Part shown: in pieces, positions 25,362-35,520 of the stretch
How the letters are laid out: each line of letters opens with the position of its first letter
How positions within the stretch are numbered: the first letter of the stretch is position 1
Assembly (NCBI GenBank): GCA_002376845.1
Contig: DFOS01000005.1
Span: forward strand, 1-64,000
DNA: 64,000 nucleotides
Source: Bdellovibrionaceae bacterium UBA3535
GTDB taxonomy: Bacteria; Bdellovibrionota; Bdellovibrionia; Bdellovibrionales; UBA840
Direction: 5' to 3'
Position numbers and translations under genes: made by a program
The notes under the pieces: model-generated
The model's input: only the letters and a program-made list of their open reading frames with translations
Told to the model about the DNA's origin: nothing
Databases searched by the model: none

Positions 25362-26125
25362 CAGTCCTTTATCCTTTTTTCAAGATCTGCAACGTATTTT
25401 AGAACTTGCTTGTCATCCGTTAGCATGCGAATGCGCGTAATGACTTCCCTTGCCTTATCTGATTTCTTCTGCGCATTCACCAAAACAGTGGCATAGTTCA
25501 ATAATGCCTGATATTGGTCGGAATTTGAACGAATTATTCTTTCATAGACTTTTATCGAGTCCTTAAACTTACCCAAGCCTCTGAGCGCAAGTCCATAATT
25601 GTTGGCCGCCTCGATCGTATTTAATTCTTTGTATGCCAGCTTTAATGCTACTTCTGCTTGTGGAAAGTTTTTATATTTTACATACAATGAACCTAGATTA
25701 AAGTTAGCATAGGGATTACTAGGATTGGCTTTTATAGCTTTCTTGTAAAAATCGGTAGCACGCTCCTCATCTTCCCGATGAAAGCTTACACCTAAATTAT
25801 TTAGAACGGTGTCAGACTGTGGGTGAGCTTTTAAAGCACGATTCCAAAGCAAACGTGCCAATTTAACAGCTCCCTTGCGGTAGTGATGGGCTCCCAGTGT
25901 ATTCAAACTAAACAAATCGTTAGGGTTCTCCGCAAGAAAACTAGAAATAGTATCTTCTAAAAGCTTATCGTTATTGTCTTTGTAAGCATCCAATAATCGT
26001 CTCTGATAATCGCTGGACGGCTTAATAATTTGCATAGAAGAGCCAGCAAAGAAAACGCTGTCCGGCAGTTTTGCTTCTTGCGCGAAGAGATTGCTTAGCA
26101 AAAGTGAAAGTAAAATCGAAATCAT
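25361..26125 (-). CDS. gltE: TPR protein, GltE/AglT-like
   Basis: A 254-residue periplasmic protein with a signal peptide (cleavage near residue 16, LFAQEA) and about five TPR units between residues 60 and 215, such as LNNLGVSFHREDEERATDFYKKA and YANFNLGSLYVKY (in part). GltE (AglT) of Myxococcus is a TPR protein of the gliding complex. There it is a lipoprotein, and no lipobox is visible here. The name rests on order within the cluster and TPR content. It overlaps the gltD-like gene by 4 bp. Confidence 0.75.
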   Translation of the reverse strand: MISILLSLLLSNLFAQEAKLPDSVFFAGSSMQIIKPSSDYQRRLLDAYKDNNDKLLEDTISSFLAENPNDLFSLNTLGAHHYRKGAVKLARLLWNRALKAHPQSDTVLNNLGVSFHREDEERATDFYKKAIKANPSNPYANFNLGSLYVKYKNFPQAEVALKLAYKELNTIEAANNYGLALRGLGKFKDSIKVYERIIRSNSDQYQALLNYATVLVNAQKKSDKAREVITRIRMLTDDKQVLKYVADLEKRIKD

Positions 26126-29100
26126 AATTGCTTTACCTCCACAGACGGACTTTCAATGACAAAATCTAAACCATAAGGGTATTTTTCGGGCTCATACCTG
26201 CTTAAAGCATTATAGGCAATTTGTGTAGACTCATCGAAGAGATTCAGATCATTGGATTTCTTTATGGACTCCTTATAGAACTGAATTGCCGTATCTCTTT
26301 TGGGCTTCGTAACTTGCTCAAGCCCTGCATTATACTCTTGCAGCTCTTCTTTTGTTAAACCTTTAGGTTTGGGAGCATTTTCTACAGCATCTGCAAAGTG
26401 CTCATAGGCTTTTCCTATATAGGTCAAAGAGGATATGATTTGCGGCCCCGAATTTAACTTAATAACGTTGGAAAATTCTGTATTTAGATCATTCAGAAGC
26501 TTTAATTTTTGATTTAATACTGCAGCCTGCTTATTGGGGTCATTTGGAAACTTTATACTGACATAGCGATTGTAGTTATAAATGGCCATCTGCAACTTGG
26601 CTTCTGCAACAAAACGAACTGATTTGCCCTTGTCGCGCGAGTGATTTTTAATAAGATCTCGATACCAGTATCTAGCTTTTCCGTCCTCCTGCATTTTTTC
26701 ATACAGCTTGGCCAAATCATGCTTAGCACGCGTAATGCGACTCTTATCGCCGCGATACTCACCAATAAATCGTTTGTAGTACTGTGTTGCAAAATTATTC
26801 TTATTATTATCCTCGTATATTTTTGCAATATTAAAAAACACCTCGGCTTTATCTTTAGATTTAGTTAAGCGGTAATAGCGCTCATAAGTTTTCACCGCAC
26901 GGGCATCATTGTTAATGGCATCCCACAAAGTTGCTGCATTGTAATAATAATCCGCACGCTGTTTATCTTTTGGGTTCTTATTGGCAAAATCCTCGTATAT
27001 TTTAGCAGCCTCTTCATATCGGCCGATTTTCTCCAACAAACTGGCTTGTGAAATATAGGACGTATTAATTTCTTCACTATATTTTTTAGATTTTTCTTTT
27101 GCTACTAATGTATAAAAAACCAGTGCTGGCAGTACTTGATTGGCTCGTTCATAGTTCACAGCGGCATTGTATTGAGCCGGCAAAGACAAAGCTGACTTGG
27201 GGTATTTTTGCGCAAAAGAATGGTAAGCCTTTGCACTACCTAAAAAGTCTTTTTTGGCTTCCAGATCTTGCGCTGTTTTAAATGCCGCCTTTTCTAAAAC
27301 ACTTTTTACTTCTTTTAATGCCGGCGAGCTAGAAAGATTGGGGTTCTGCAAGAGCTCTTCGCCCACACTTGTTAGACCAGCATAATCTTTTTGAAGATTG
27401 TAAATATCCAAGATTAGATTTGTAGAAAAATCCGCGTATTTAGTGCCTGGATACTGATTTACGATGGCCTTAAAGTTAACCTCGGCCTCAGGAAAGTGGT
27501 TGTACAAATAATAAAATCTTCCAATACGAAATTGAATTTCAGCCTTCCGCTCTCTAGATTGAAAACGATCTTTGTAATCATCCGCTATACTAATAAATAG
27601 CTTTACCTCATCTGGCTGCTCAAAACGATCTACCGAGTCTCCAACAATTTTGCGTATCTCTTCCTCACTAGGTAAGTTCTTCTCGAGCGCCACCAAGGCA
27701 TTATTCAACGCCTTCGTATAATATTGAGATTTGGGCGCATTTTTCACCACCCAATCATATGCTCTAGCGGCGGCTTTAAATTTATCTTGATCAAACAGCA
27801 GTTCCCCATAAAAGAAATAAACCTCATCCAAATTGGACCCTTGCGGGAAATGCTGTAGGTACAGCTTATAGCCCGCCTCTGCCATTTTCATTGCGGTTTG
27901 CGATCTGTTTTTTAAATAGGTTTGGTGATTTTGCAACGCATGTGTATGCAAATACTTTTCCCTTAGAGCTTGGCTCTTAGAAATTTGACCCGGGTTTGCT
28001 TTCGCCCAAGCGCTATTTGGACCATAATTTTCAATAAAGTTTGCCAGCTCGGATAGATATACCTTCTTGCTACCACCTGTTTTGTAGGCATCCGTAATTT
28101 GGAATTGGTAATCAATGGCCTTTTCATGTCTTGGATTGGAATTAATTAAATTCTTAAAAATGAAACGCCCGCTACGTCTTTTTCCAGAGTCAAAATACAT
28201 AAAGCCCAATCGCTCCAAGGCACCTGGCAGATCTTTGTCGTCTATATACCTAGAAAAATATGCTTTTGCCCGCTTGTAAGAGCCAACATTGGCATAAAAG
28301 AACACCATATCTCTTTGCGCCTCTGAAACTAGCTTGATCTTCTTTTCTTGGCTACGCCGACCAATTTTAATCACTCTTTCCAAACTTCCAAGGCCTGAAT
28401 TAATATCTCCCAGACGATATTGGCACCATGCACTCTTATAAAGAGCAAAAGAATTTAACTTGGCATCGCCATCACGTATCACTTTCGTATAAGCACGTAG
28501 CGCATCCTTCCAACGCTCCCTTTCAAAATAATACTCGCCTAAGGTGAAATTGGATTCCGTTACAAATTTAGATTTGGGAAATTTTTTATTCAACTCTTCA
28601 AAATATCTTGCGCCTCTTTTGGTATCACCAATTTGAAAGTAATTATAACCAAGGAAAAACAATGCCTGCGGAACTTTTCTATCTTTTGGAAAGTCCCTGA
28701 CAAACCATTCATACAAACGAATGGCTTTTTTATTGAAGTCTTTTGATAAACTTAAATTTAACCTTGGCTTGGTTTTACGCTTTTTGTCATAAAATAAGTT
28801 GAGCTGTTTATCGTATTCATCATATGTGCGAATTTCAATTAGCTTGGCCTTTTCAACATATAGCTCGCCCAAGCGTAGCCACAGCTCCCCACGGTTAGGA
28901 CTTTTGCTGTATTTTTGTGTTAATTTAAATAACTCATCAATGCTTTCATCAATTACACTTTCCAGCTGCAGGGTCTCACGGTCACCCTTTAGAATTTTTC
29001 TTGTACGAATCGGCTTTACCTTAGAAATATTTTTAGGACGAACAGCTTTAATTGCTTTCAACTTTGGGATCAAAGCCTTTTGTTTTTTTGCTAAAGCTTT

Positions 29101-29214
29101 GTTCGCACCCTTTTGGTCGATTTCATTGAGCAATTCTGCAACGGTCTTATTTCTTGAGCCATAGGCAGAACTACAAAATACTAATAATGAAAGAATTAGT
29201 AATTTTTTTAGCAT
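26122..29214 (-). CDS. gltD: Large TPR protein, GltD/AgmU-like
   Basis: A 1030-residue periplasmic protein with a signal peptide (residues 1-19, LLVFCSSAYGS). The rest is almost entirely TPR-type helical repeats: GELWLRLGELYVEKAK, PQALFFLGYNYFQIGD, ADYYYNAATLWDAINND and many more. The basic N-terminal mature region (residues 20-90) is unstructured-looking. Myxococcus AgmU/GltD is a TPR protein of about this size in the same gene order and bridges the inner-membrane complex to the outer membrane. Confidence 0.82.
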   Translation of the reverse strand: MLKKLLILSLLVFCSSAYGSRNKTVAELLNEIDQKGANKALAKKQKALIPKLKAIKAVRPKNISKVKPIRTRKILKGDRETLQLESVIDESIDELFKLTQKYSKSPNRGELWLRLGELYVEKAKLIEIRTYDEYDKQLNLFYDKKRKTKPRLNLSLSKDFNKKAIRLYEWFVRDFPKDRKVPQALFFLGYNYFQIGDTKRGARYFEELNKKFPKSKFVTESNFTLGEYYFERERWKDALRAYTKVIRDGDAKLNSFALYKSAWCQYRLGDINSGLGSLERVIKIGRRSQEKKIKLVSEAQRDMVFFYANVGSYKRAKAYFSRYIDDKDLPGALERLGFMYFDSGKRRSGRFIFKNLINSNPRHEKAIDYQFQITDAYKTGGSKKVYLSELANFIENYGPNSAWAKANPGQISKSQALREKYLHTHALQNHQTYLKNRSQTAMKMAEAGYKLYLQHFPQGSNLDEVYFFYGELLFDQDKFKAAARAYDWVVKNAPKSQYYTKALNNALVALEKNLPSEEEIRKIVGDSVDRFEQPDEVKLFISIADDYKDRFQSRERKAEIQFRIGRFYYLYNHFPEAEVNFKAIVNQYPGTKYADFSTNLILDIYNLQKDYAGLTSVGEELLQNPNLSSSPALKEVKSVLEKAAFKTAQDLEAKKDFLGSAKAYHSFAQKYPKSALSLPAQYNAAVNYERANQVLPALVFYTLVAKEKSKKYSEEINTSYISQASLLEKIGRYEEAAKIYEDFANKNPKDKQRADYYYNAATLWDAINNDARAVKTYERYYRLTKSKDKAEVFFNIAKIYEDNNKNNFATQYYKRFIGEYRGDKSRITRAKHDLAKLYEKMQEDGKARYWYRDLIKNHSRDKGKSVRFVAEAKLQMAIYNYNRYVSIKFPNDPNKQAAVLNQKLKLLNDLNTEFSNVIKLNSGPQIISSLTYIGKAYEHFADAVENAPKPKGLTKEELQEYNAGLEQVTKPKRDTAIQFYKESIKKSNDLNLFDESTQIAYNALSRYEPEKYPYGLDFVIESPSVEVKQL

Positions 29215-29216
29215 AA

Positions 29217-30854
29217 TTACTCACAGCTCTTTGTGCCTAGATAATGATAATTACCCAATTCATCTAGCCAGTATTCACCCTTAAACGGGTAGTATTCAAA
29301 ACCATTTTGAATATAAAACTCACGATTTATGGAATCATCCACCTTAGCTTGCTTTTCCGTTCCCAAATTTTTCTTAATGTCTTCTTTTTTAGCATTAAGC
29401 ATTTCATAGCGGGCAAAATCATGTTGCTCGATCAACTTGTCTAGCTCGCGGTTTTTCAAAATTATATGCCGCTTGATTTGCAAGCCAATTTTCCTACGCG
29501 CAGAATTAATACGTCTTTCTAATAGTCTTTGCGATGCATTACCAATGCCCGATTTTACCCATCTGGCAGACATATTTCTAGCCCTAGCACGCTCTTTCAA
29601 TAGTTGATCTATATAGTATTGAGTAGATTCCACATCTCCTTGATTGGAAAGAAAGTTATACAGCATAAATGGTAGCGCCAAACTATCCCTAACACTTGCA
29701 CTATCACTAGCAGCTTCTTTCGCTTCAATAAGTTTTAAATAGTCGATATAGTAGCGAGTTGCTTCCGGCCGCTTTGACAAATACCTTTTTAATTTATTTG
29801 AAACTGGGCCATAAATATTTTTAAATAGATTCAGCGTCTTATCCATCTCATCGTACTGACATATATATAAATAAACAATACCTCGAAGTAGCAGTGATTC
29901 TGGTATATAGGCCGTTTCATAATAAGGTGAATGCAGTGATTGAAAATTACTTAATACACTTCTAAGTTTTGCCGATCGCATTAAAGCCCAAGACATTTCA
30001 AACAGAGCTTCGTGCCAAAAAGGGCTATCCTTGGGTATTTGCCTGTATGCCTCTACGGCTTTATCCCAAGAACGATTTTGATAATAAATCCTAGCAATAC
30101 CCATTTTGGCTGCTACATAGTTGGTATCAACAGGACCTTCTGTTAAACGCGCTCGCTCAAGTTCTTTTAGAGATTTTAATGCACTACCGAGCTGATTGCG
30201 ATGTGCATCCGCAACCCCTTGCATATATTTTGCTTTTGAATAATACGGACTGGACCTAGGTATTCTAGAAAAATTATGTGCTGCTTTTTGGTATTCTTCG
30301 TTTTGAAACTGAAATTCTCCAATTCGAAAACGTAGCATGGAGCGCATGGACTTTGGAAAATCCTGCAATCGAATTTTGCCCATGGAATAATTAAGTAAGG
30401 TTCGGTCATTTAGATAATCGGCTGAATAAGCAAGTTTGGCTAGAGCCTTTTTCACATACTTGTTGTTTCCGTCTCGAATCACGCTCACAAATTGATAACC
30501 CGCCATTTGATGCATATTCATTTGAAAAAGCATCAAACCCAGTATGTAGCGAATTTGCGCCCTCTCACGACGATATTTTGGATTGCGAGATAAATCGTAG
30601 AGAGCAATGGAAGCCTCTTCATATTGTTTTGATTTTGCCAGCCGAATTGCGCGTACAAGGTCGGCTTTTGATTCGTAGCGCTTATATTGACGTCGTAATT
30701 TAGAGGATCTTCGACTTGTACGAGAACGTTGTGCAATCAATCTTGCTTCATTGCTATTTTGAATTTCACTACTAGACGCTACTAAAAAAGTATTATCTGC
30801 ATGCGCAGGAATTAAAAGGGATAAACTAAGTAGTACTAGGGTCAGGATTCTCAT
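29217..30854 (-). CDS. gltC: TPR protein, GltC-like
   Basis: A 545-residue periplasmic protein with a signal peptide (residues 1-19, LLIPAHA). A short Arg/Ser-rich stretch (SRTSRRSSKLRRQYKRY, about 44-60) precedes TPR-like helices through residue 400. The C-terminal 110 residues are charged and end in an aromatic segment with a final Cys. Myxococcus GltC is a periplasmic TPR protein encoded beside the barrels GltA and GltB, as here. Identification is by architecture and position. Confidence 0.78.
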   Translation of the reverse strand: MRILTLVLLSLSLLIPAHADNTFLVASSSEIQNSNEARLIAQRSRTSRRSSKLRRQYKRYESKADLVRAIRLAKSKQYEEASIALYDLSRNPKYRRERAQIRYILGLMLFQMNMHQMAGYQFVSVIRDGNNKYVKKALAKLAYSADYLNDRTLLNYSMGKIRLQDFPKSMRSMLRFRIGEFQFQNEEYQKAAHNFSRIPRSSPYYSKAKYMQGVADAHRNQLGSALKSLKELERARLTEGPVDTNYVAAKMGIARIYYQNRSWDKAVEAYRQIPKDSPFWHEALFEMSWALMRSAKLRSVLSNFQSLHSPYYETAYIPESLLLRGIVYLYICQYDEMDKTLNLFKNIYGPVSNKLKRYLSKRPEATRYYIDYLKLIEAKEAASDSASVRDSLALPFMLYNFLSNQGDVESTQYYIDQLLKERARARNMSARWVKSGIGNASQRLLERRINSARRKIGLQIKRHIILKNRELDKLIEQHDFARYEMLNAKKEDIKKNLGTEKQAKVDDSINREFYIQNGFEYYPFKGEYWLDELGNYHYLGTKSCE

Positions 30855-31600
30855 CTATACTTTGCCTCCGGAAAAAAGAAGCTGGCACCAATGGTGAGAT
30901 GCAAGTTCATATAAGAACCATCCTCTTTTCTTCCATTTGTAGTAACTTCGGCACTGTACCAATATAAAGAAGTATCCCAACGAATGGCTGTATACTTATT
31001 CACAGCGAAGCTCTGACCTGCGCCTACGTGCACAGCCATAGGACTATCGGCACTATCGGCATCTAATGTTGCCAAACCAAAAGTAAAATAAAAATCAAAG
31101 GGAATGATTTCTTGATTCATCCAAGCCATCTTTCCGTATATCGGCACCCACTTTAAATCAATTCCCATATAGCTTTCAGGAGTTAATATGCTTGTGGTTT
31201 CCACTCCTTCACTGTCCAAATCATCCACCACCTGTTTTTCAGATTGAGATAATGCTAAGTAGGTGGCCTCAAGGCCCCATTTCTCTGAGAAATGATAAGC
31301 AAATTTACCACCAAAAATATAATTGGTAAAAAAAGCATCGTTAAGAATCATGCCTACATTGGGAAAAAACTCAAAGCGCTTGGTTCTTGGTAAATAACGT
31401 TTTTGAATTACAGCAATGTCATCAAAAGGCACCAACTTTTCTAAACTCGAAAAGTCTTTTACATTTAGATTTTTGACATTCTCATCGGCTACATCCAAAG
31501 ACTCCTCTTCTCTTTCTAAGATCTCATCAATCTCTTGGGCATTCGCAGAAAAGGCCAAAAGCAAGCTCAGATGTAAAAACAAAATGGTGTAAAATCGCAT
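30851..31600 (-). CDS. gltB: Outer-membrane beta-barrel protein, GltB-like
   Basis: A 249-residue protein with a signal peptide (AFSANAQE at about 20) and an acidic mature N-terminus. A beta-barrel-like pattern of alternating hydrophobic residues follows (VGMILNDAFFTNYIFGGKFAYHF in part, LNLHLTIGASFFF-type last strand). Start chosen at the ATG at 31600, which has AAGGA 6 nt upstream; the frame is open further upstream without a ribosome binding site. It is paralogous to the next barrel: both share the LVP(K)xKRFE motif and a barrel of the same layout. This matches the GltA/GltB pair. Confidence 0.8.
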   Translation of the reverse strand: MRFYTILFLHLSLLLAFSANAQEIDEILEREEESLDVADENVKNLNVKDFSSLEKLVPFDDIAVIQKRYLPRTKRFEFFPNVGMILNDAFFTNYIFGGKFAYHFSEKWGLEATYLALSQSEKQVVDDLDSEGVETTSILTPESYMGIDLKWVPIYGKMAWMNQEIIPFDFYFTFGLATLDADSADSPMAVHVGAGQSFAVNKYTAIRWDTSLYWYSAEVTTNGRKEDGSYMNLHLTIGASFFFPEAKYR

Positions 31601-31641
31601 AATTATCCTTGCTGCTAATAGGATATAGAAGTACAAAATCA

Positions 31642-31678
31642 GGCTAAAGCATAATGAACGGAAACTAGACCTTTAGCC
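31642..31678 (-). repeat. Inverted repeat at the end of the gltA-like gene
   Basis: GGCTAAAG (31642-31649) and CTTTAGCC (31671-31678) form a perfect 8-bp stem with a 21-nt loop. The distal arm contains the stop codon of the gltA-like gene. No T-run follows. It may be an mRNA processing or stability element inside the long operon. Confidence 0.4.
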
Positions 31679-32380
31679 GCTAATTGATGGAAACATTCTT
31701 AACAAGCCAATATTCAACATCATATTAAATTTATTTTCCTCGGGGAAGGTTCCGTTTTGTAATAATGGATTCGCTACATCGTAGAAAAGCCCCTTTATTT
31801 CAAATCGAAGCCCCCAATTTGGACTAAAGTAAAGCTTTTGTCCCAAGCCAAAGCCGTAAGCCAAAACATTGGATGCGCCATTGTCCACCATGCCCAAGAT
31901 CAAACTGCCATAAATAGAAAGATTCATAACGCGCTGTTTGGTCAAACTAATTTTTCCATAATATGGAGTGAACTCCCAAGCCCCAAGTATCATACTTTCA
32001 ACGGTAGGTGCTCTATCAAAATTAAAACCATTCACCGTATCTACATCTTCCTCAATAATGTCCACAAACTGCGATTCACTACTTGATAGAAATTGGTAAC
32101 TTAACTCCAATGCATGAAATTCATTAAAATGATAATGCCCCGACAAGCCCAGCGCGTAAGCATCATAAAAAGCTTCCGTTAACTGATTGCCAAATTGCAA
32201 TCCGAGCTCAAAACGTTTTTCCTTAGGCACCAATTTCTTTTTTACTGCCACCTTATTTTCGAACACTGGCATAACGGATTCTCTTGCCAGCTCCTCTTCA
32301 GGAAAGCGAATGGTTTTCGTCGGTCTTTCGGCAACGGCAGGCAATGCATAAAGCAAAACCAAAAAAATTACGCGTTTCAT
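31673..32380 (-). CDS. gltA: Outer-membrane beta-barrel protein, GltA-like
   Basis: A 235-residue protein with a signal peptide (residues 1-17, ALPAVAE), a Glu/Lys-rich mature N-terminus containing KKKLVPKEKRFELGLQFG, and a beta-barrel-like remainder. The repeated sequence element P(K/R)xKRFE(L/F) is shared with the following barrel. Its start overlaps the kdsC stop in ATGA, tying the gliding genes to the Kdo genes in one transcript. Confidence 0.8.
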   Translation of the reverse strand: MKRVIFLVLLYALPAVAERPTKTIRFPEEELARESVMPVFENKVAVKKKLVPKEKRFELGLQFGNQLTEAFYDAYALGLSGHYHFNEFHALELSYQFLSSSESQFVDIIEEDVDTVNGFNFDRAPTVESMILGAWEFTPYYGKISLTKQRVMNLSIYGSLILGMVDNGASNVLAYGFGLGQKLYFSPNWGLRFEIKGLFYDVANPLLQNGTFPEENKFNMMLNIGLLRMFPSISG

Positions 32381-32886
32381 GAATCCCCTTTCGCATATTG
32401 CGAATGTTGCATGATCAAATCACATACCTCTCTTACAGCGCCTTGCCCTCCATGAAGCCTAGTAACGTAGATATTCTCACCGTGCAGATCATCTACCGCT
32501 TCCGGCACAGTAGCCGCAAAAGCTACTTGGTTTAGTATGGGCAAATCTGGTAAATCATCACCAATGTAGGCGCATTCCTCAGGTTTGAGTTTTTTTCTAT
32601 CTAGCAGGTTTAAAAAAACCTCTTTTTTATCTTCTATACCCAGATGAATTTCTTCAATACCTAGAAATTCCATGCGGGTTTGCACATCATTTGATTTTCC
32701 GCCAGAGATGATGGCAACCGGTATGCCGGCTTTAAGCAGACGCTTAATGCCGATACCATCGCGTACAGTGAAAGCACGAGTCCAATCGCCATTTGCATTC
32801 AACCAAATGCGAGAATCGGTCATCACACCATCCACATCACTGATCAGAATTTTTATGTTTCGTAAGCTTTGAGCTAAATCCTTCAT
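32377..32886 (-). CDS. kdsC: 3-deoxy-D-manno-octulosonate 8-phosphate phosphatase (KdsC)
   Basis: A 169-residue HAD-type C0 phosphatase releasing Kdo from Kdo-8-phosphate in the cytoplasm. Motif I is ISDVDGVMTDSRIW, motif II IISGG, and motif III AYIGDDLPDLPIL. Length is standard. It sits with kdsD and kdsB around pyrG in a Kdo-activation operon. The start has no strong ribosome binding site. The stop overlaps the gltA-like start. Confidence 0.95.
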   Translation of the reverse strand: MKDLAQSLRNIKILISDVDGVMTDSRIWLNANGDWTRAFTVRDGIGIKRLLKAGIPVAIISGGKSNDVQTRMEFLGIEEIHLGIEDKKEVFLNLLDRKKLKPEECAYIGDDLPDLPILNQVAFAATVPEAVDDLHGENIYVTRLHGGQGAVREVCDLIMQHSQYAKGDS

Positions 32887-32950
32887 GCAGATAGGATAGA
32901 GGCATTCACTTACATTGAGTAAGTCTACTTTGCGCTTCTAGACCAAGGAC

Positions 32951-33919
32951 CTAACGAAGTTTTGCCTTTAATAGATCTTGTAAATGGATCAAACCTACGG
33001 GCTTTTTCGTTTCTTCATCCAATACAAATAGTGTTTGAATGCTAAATTCTTCCATAATGAACAAGGCTCTTTCTGCCATTTCCTCAGCGAAAATGGTTTT
33101 TGGTCGAGTCGTCATGACGTCTTTTGCCGACAAAGATAATGGATCTGTATTCTTTTCTAGCAAACGACGCAAATCTCCATCCGTAATGATACCGGCTAGC
33201 TCTCCCTGAGGGCCACGAATCCCCGCGACACCGCGAACTTCTTTTGCCGTCATTTTGCCAATAACCTCAATTAATGGAGTATCCGGCTCCACCAAAGGAA
33301 AGGTATCTCCTCGGTGCATCAAATCTTTTACTCTAGTTAACAATCGACGTCCTAGTGCTCCACCCGGATGGTACTCTGCGAATTGCTCCTGCTTAAAATT
33401 CTTTTTTTCTAGGACACAAATAGCCAGAGCATCCCCTAAGGCAAGACTCACCGTAGTGGAGGTAGTCGGCGCTAGATTGAAGGGACAAGCCTCCTTTTCC
33501 ACATGAGCACTTAGATGAACACGAGAAGCCTGGGCCAGATCAGAATCTGGGTTGCCACATATACTTACGATGGGAATATCTCTTCTAGCAGCAAAATTGA
33601 TGAGATCTTTTAGTTCTGCCGAGTTTCCACTATTGCTAATAATTACTAGTAAATCATTATCCGCTATCATCCCCAAATCGCCATGGGATGCATCAGAAGG
33701 ATGTACGAAAACCGATGGGCTACCCGTCGAGCTAAAGGTGGAAGCAAGCTTTTGCGCAATATGCCCGGACTTGCCAATACCAGAAAAAATAATTCTTGAT
33801 GGGTGAGCCGCTAATAAATCTACAGCCTGCAAAAAATCTTCTCCCATTCTAGATTGCAGGCTTTGCAGTTCCTCAATATTCGTTTGTATGCAACGTTTAG
33901 CTAATTCTAGAACATTCAT
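32951..33919 (-). CDS. kdsD: D-arabinose 5-phosphate isomerase (KdsD)
   Basis: A 322-residue KpsF/GutQ-family isomerase that converts ribulose-5-phosphate to arabinose-5-phosphate, the first Kdo precursor. An N-terminal SIS domain (GIGKSGHIAQKLASTFSSTG, HPSDASHGDLG) and two C-terminal CBS domains (about residues 205-320) are present. I place the start at the ATG at 33919, which overlaps the pyrG stop in ATGA and has GGAG 7 nt upstream. A longer frame starting inside pyrG is less likely. Confidence 0.95.
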   Translation of the reverse strand: MNVLELAKRCIQTNIEELQSLQSRMGEDFLQAVDLLAAHPSRIIFSGIGKSGHIAQKLASTFSSTGSPSVFVHPSDASHGDLGMIADNDLLVIISNSGNSAELKDLINFAARRDIPIVSICGNPDSDLAQASRVHLSAHVEKEACPFNLAPTTSTTVSLALGDALAICVLEKKNFKQEQFAEYHPGGALGRRLLTRVKDLMHRGDTFPLVEPDTPLIEVIGKMTAKEVRGVAGIRGPQGELAGIITDGDLRRLLEKNTDPLSLSAKDVMTTRPKTIFAEEMAERALFIMEEFSIQTLFVLDEETKKPVGLIHLQDLLKAKLR

Positions 33920-35520
33920 ATGCTCTCCTTTTGCTTTAAAGCGCTTGCAATAAATCCAGCAAACAATGGATGCGGCAGTGTGGGTTTTGACTGAAATTCT
34001 GGATGAAATTGTACGCCAACAAACCAAGGATGCTTGGGGTATTCGATAATCTCTACCAAATCTTTTTGCGCAAAGACTCCTGAAAAGACCAGGCCTTTGG
34101 CTTCTAACTTTTTGCGATATTTATTATTGAACTCATAGCGATGGCGATGCCGTTCTTGAATGGAAGATCTTTTATACATCTTATATGCTAAACTTTTATC
34201 TACGATTTTACAGGGATAGGCACCCAGGCGCATTGTACCACCCTTGTCCTTTATATTTTTCTGTTCATCCATAAAATCGATCACCAAATCTTTGGCTTTG
34301 GGTTTCAACTCGCGGCTATTTGCATCTGAAATCTTACAAACATTACGGGCAAATTCAATGGCTGCCATCTGCATACCCAAACAAATTCCAAAGAAAGGAA
34401 TTTGCTTTTCTCTAGCGTATTGAATAGCTTTGATTTTACCTTCTGCGCCGCGCTTTCCAAATCCTCCAGGCACCAAAATGCCGGACAAACCAGATAATTT
34501 TTTGGCGACATTTTTATCCGTAATTTTTTCGGAATCGATATAGATGCACTCCACTCGAACCTTAGAGGCAATCCCGCCATGCACAAGCGCCTCATTTAAA
34601 GATTTATAGGATTCTTTTAAATCCACATACTTACCTATCACACCAATACTTACTATATCCTTCGGCTCGTGAATCACTTTAATAATGGAGCGCCACTTAT
34701 TTAAATTGGGGTTCTCTGTTTCCAGCTCCATTCTTTGACATACTTTTTTATCAAACCCCTGCTTGTTTAAGACTAAAGGCAATTCATAAATGGACTTAAC
34801 ATCTTTTGCTTCTAGGACATTGTTTTTATTCACATCGCAAAACAGCGCAATCTTGTTTTTGATGCCTTCATCCAAATCGTGCTCTGTGCGGCAGATCAAA
34901 AAATCTGGCTGAATACCGATTTGACGAAGCTCCTTTACGCTGTGTTGAGTTGGTTTTGACTTCAATTCTCCAGCTGCCGCAATAAAAGGAATGTAGGTCA
35001 CATGCACATAAATGGAGTTATGAGCTCCAACGTCTAAACGCAATTGACGTATCGCCTCTAAAAATGGCTGACTCTCAATATCACCCACTGTACCGCCAAT
35101 CTCGACAATGGCTATGTCAGCTCCCTTAGCCCCCTCTTTGATTTTTGTTTTTATCTCATCGGTAACATGGGGAATGACCTGCACCGTGGAGCCAAGATAA
35201 TCTCCACGTCGCTCCTTAGCTAAAACAGACTCATATATCTGACCTGTAGAAACAGAATTTTTACGGGTCAATTTCGAGTTGGTAAAGCGTTCATAATGCC
35301 CTAAGTCCAGATCGGTTTCTGCGCCATCCTCTGTTACAAATACCTCCCCGTGTTGAAAAGGCGACATGGTACCAGGGTCCACATTCAAATAGGGATCAAA
35401 CTTCATCAGGCGAACTTTTAATTGTCTGGCTTCCAATAGTGTGCCGAGACTAGCAGAAACCAAGCCTTTTCCAACAGAAGAGACCACTCCGCCTGTTACA
35501 AAGATAAACTTGGTCTTCAT
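33916..35520 (-). CDS. pyrG: CTP synthase
   Basis: A 534-residue enzyme making CTP from UTP with glutamine. The N-terminal synthetase domain begins KFIFVTGGVVSSVGKGL, and the C-terminal glutaminase domain has the nucleophile in FFGICLGMQ and His/Glu in VQFHPEFQSKP. Length is normal. It lies between kdsB, which uses CTP to activate Kdo, and kdsD. Confidence 0.98.
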   Translation of the reverse strand: MKTKFIFVTGGVVSSVGKGLVSASLGTLLEARQLKVRLMKFDPYLNVDPGTMSPFQHGEVFVTEDGAETDLDLGHYERFTNSKLTRKNSVSTGQIYESVLAKERRGDYLGSTVQVIPHVTDEIKTKIKEGAKGADIAIVEIGGTVGDIESQPFLEAIRQLRLDVGAHNSIYVHVTYIPFIAAAGELKSKPTQHSVKELRQIGIQPDFLICRTEHDLDEGIKNKIALFCDVNKNNVLEAKDVKSIYELPLVLNKQGFDKKVCQRMELETENPNLNKWRSIIKVIHEPKDIVSIGVIGKYVDLKESYKSLNEALVHGGIASKVRVECIYIDSEKITDKNVAKKLSGLSGILVPGGFGKRGAEGKIKAIQYAREKQIPFFGICLGMQMAAIEFARNVCKISDANSRELKPKAKDLVIDFMDEQKNIKDKGGTMRLGAYPCKIVDKSLAYKMYKRSSIQERHRHRYEFNNKYRKKLEAKGLVFSGVFAQKDLVEIIEYPKHPWFVGVQFHPEFQSKPTLPHPLFAGFIASALKQKESI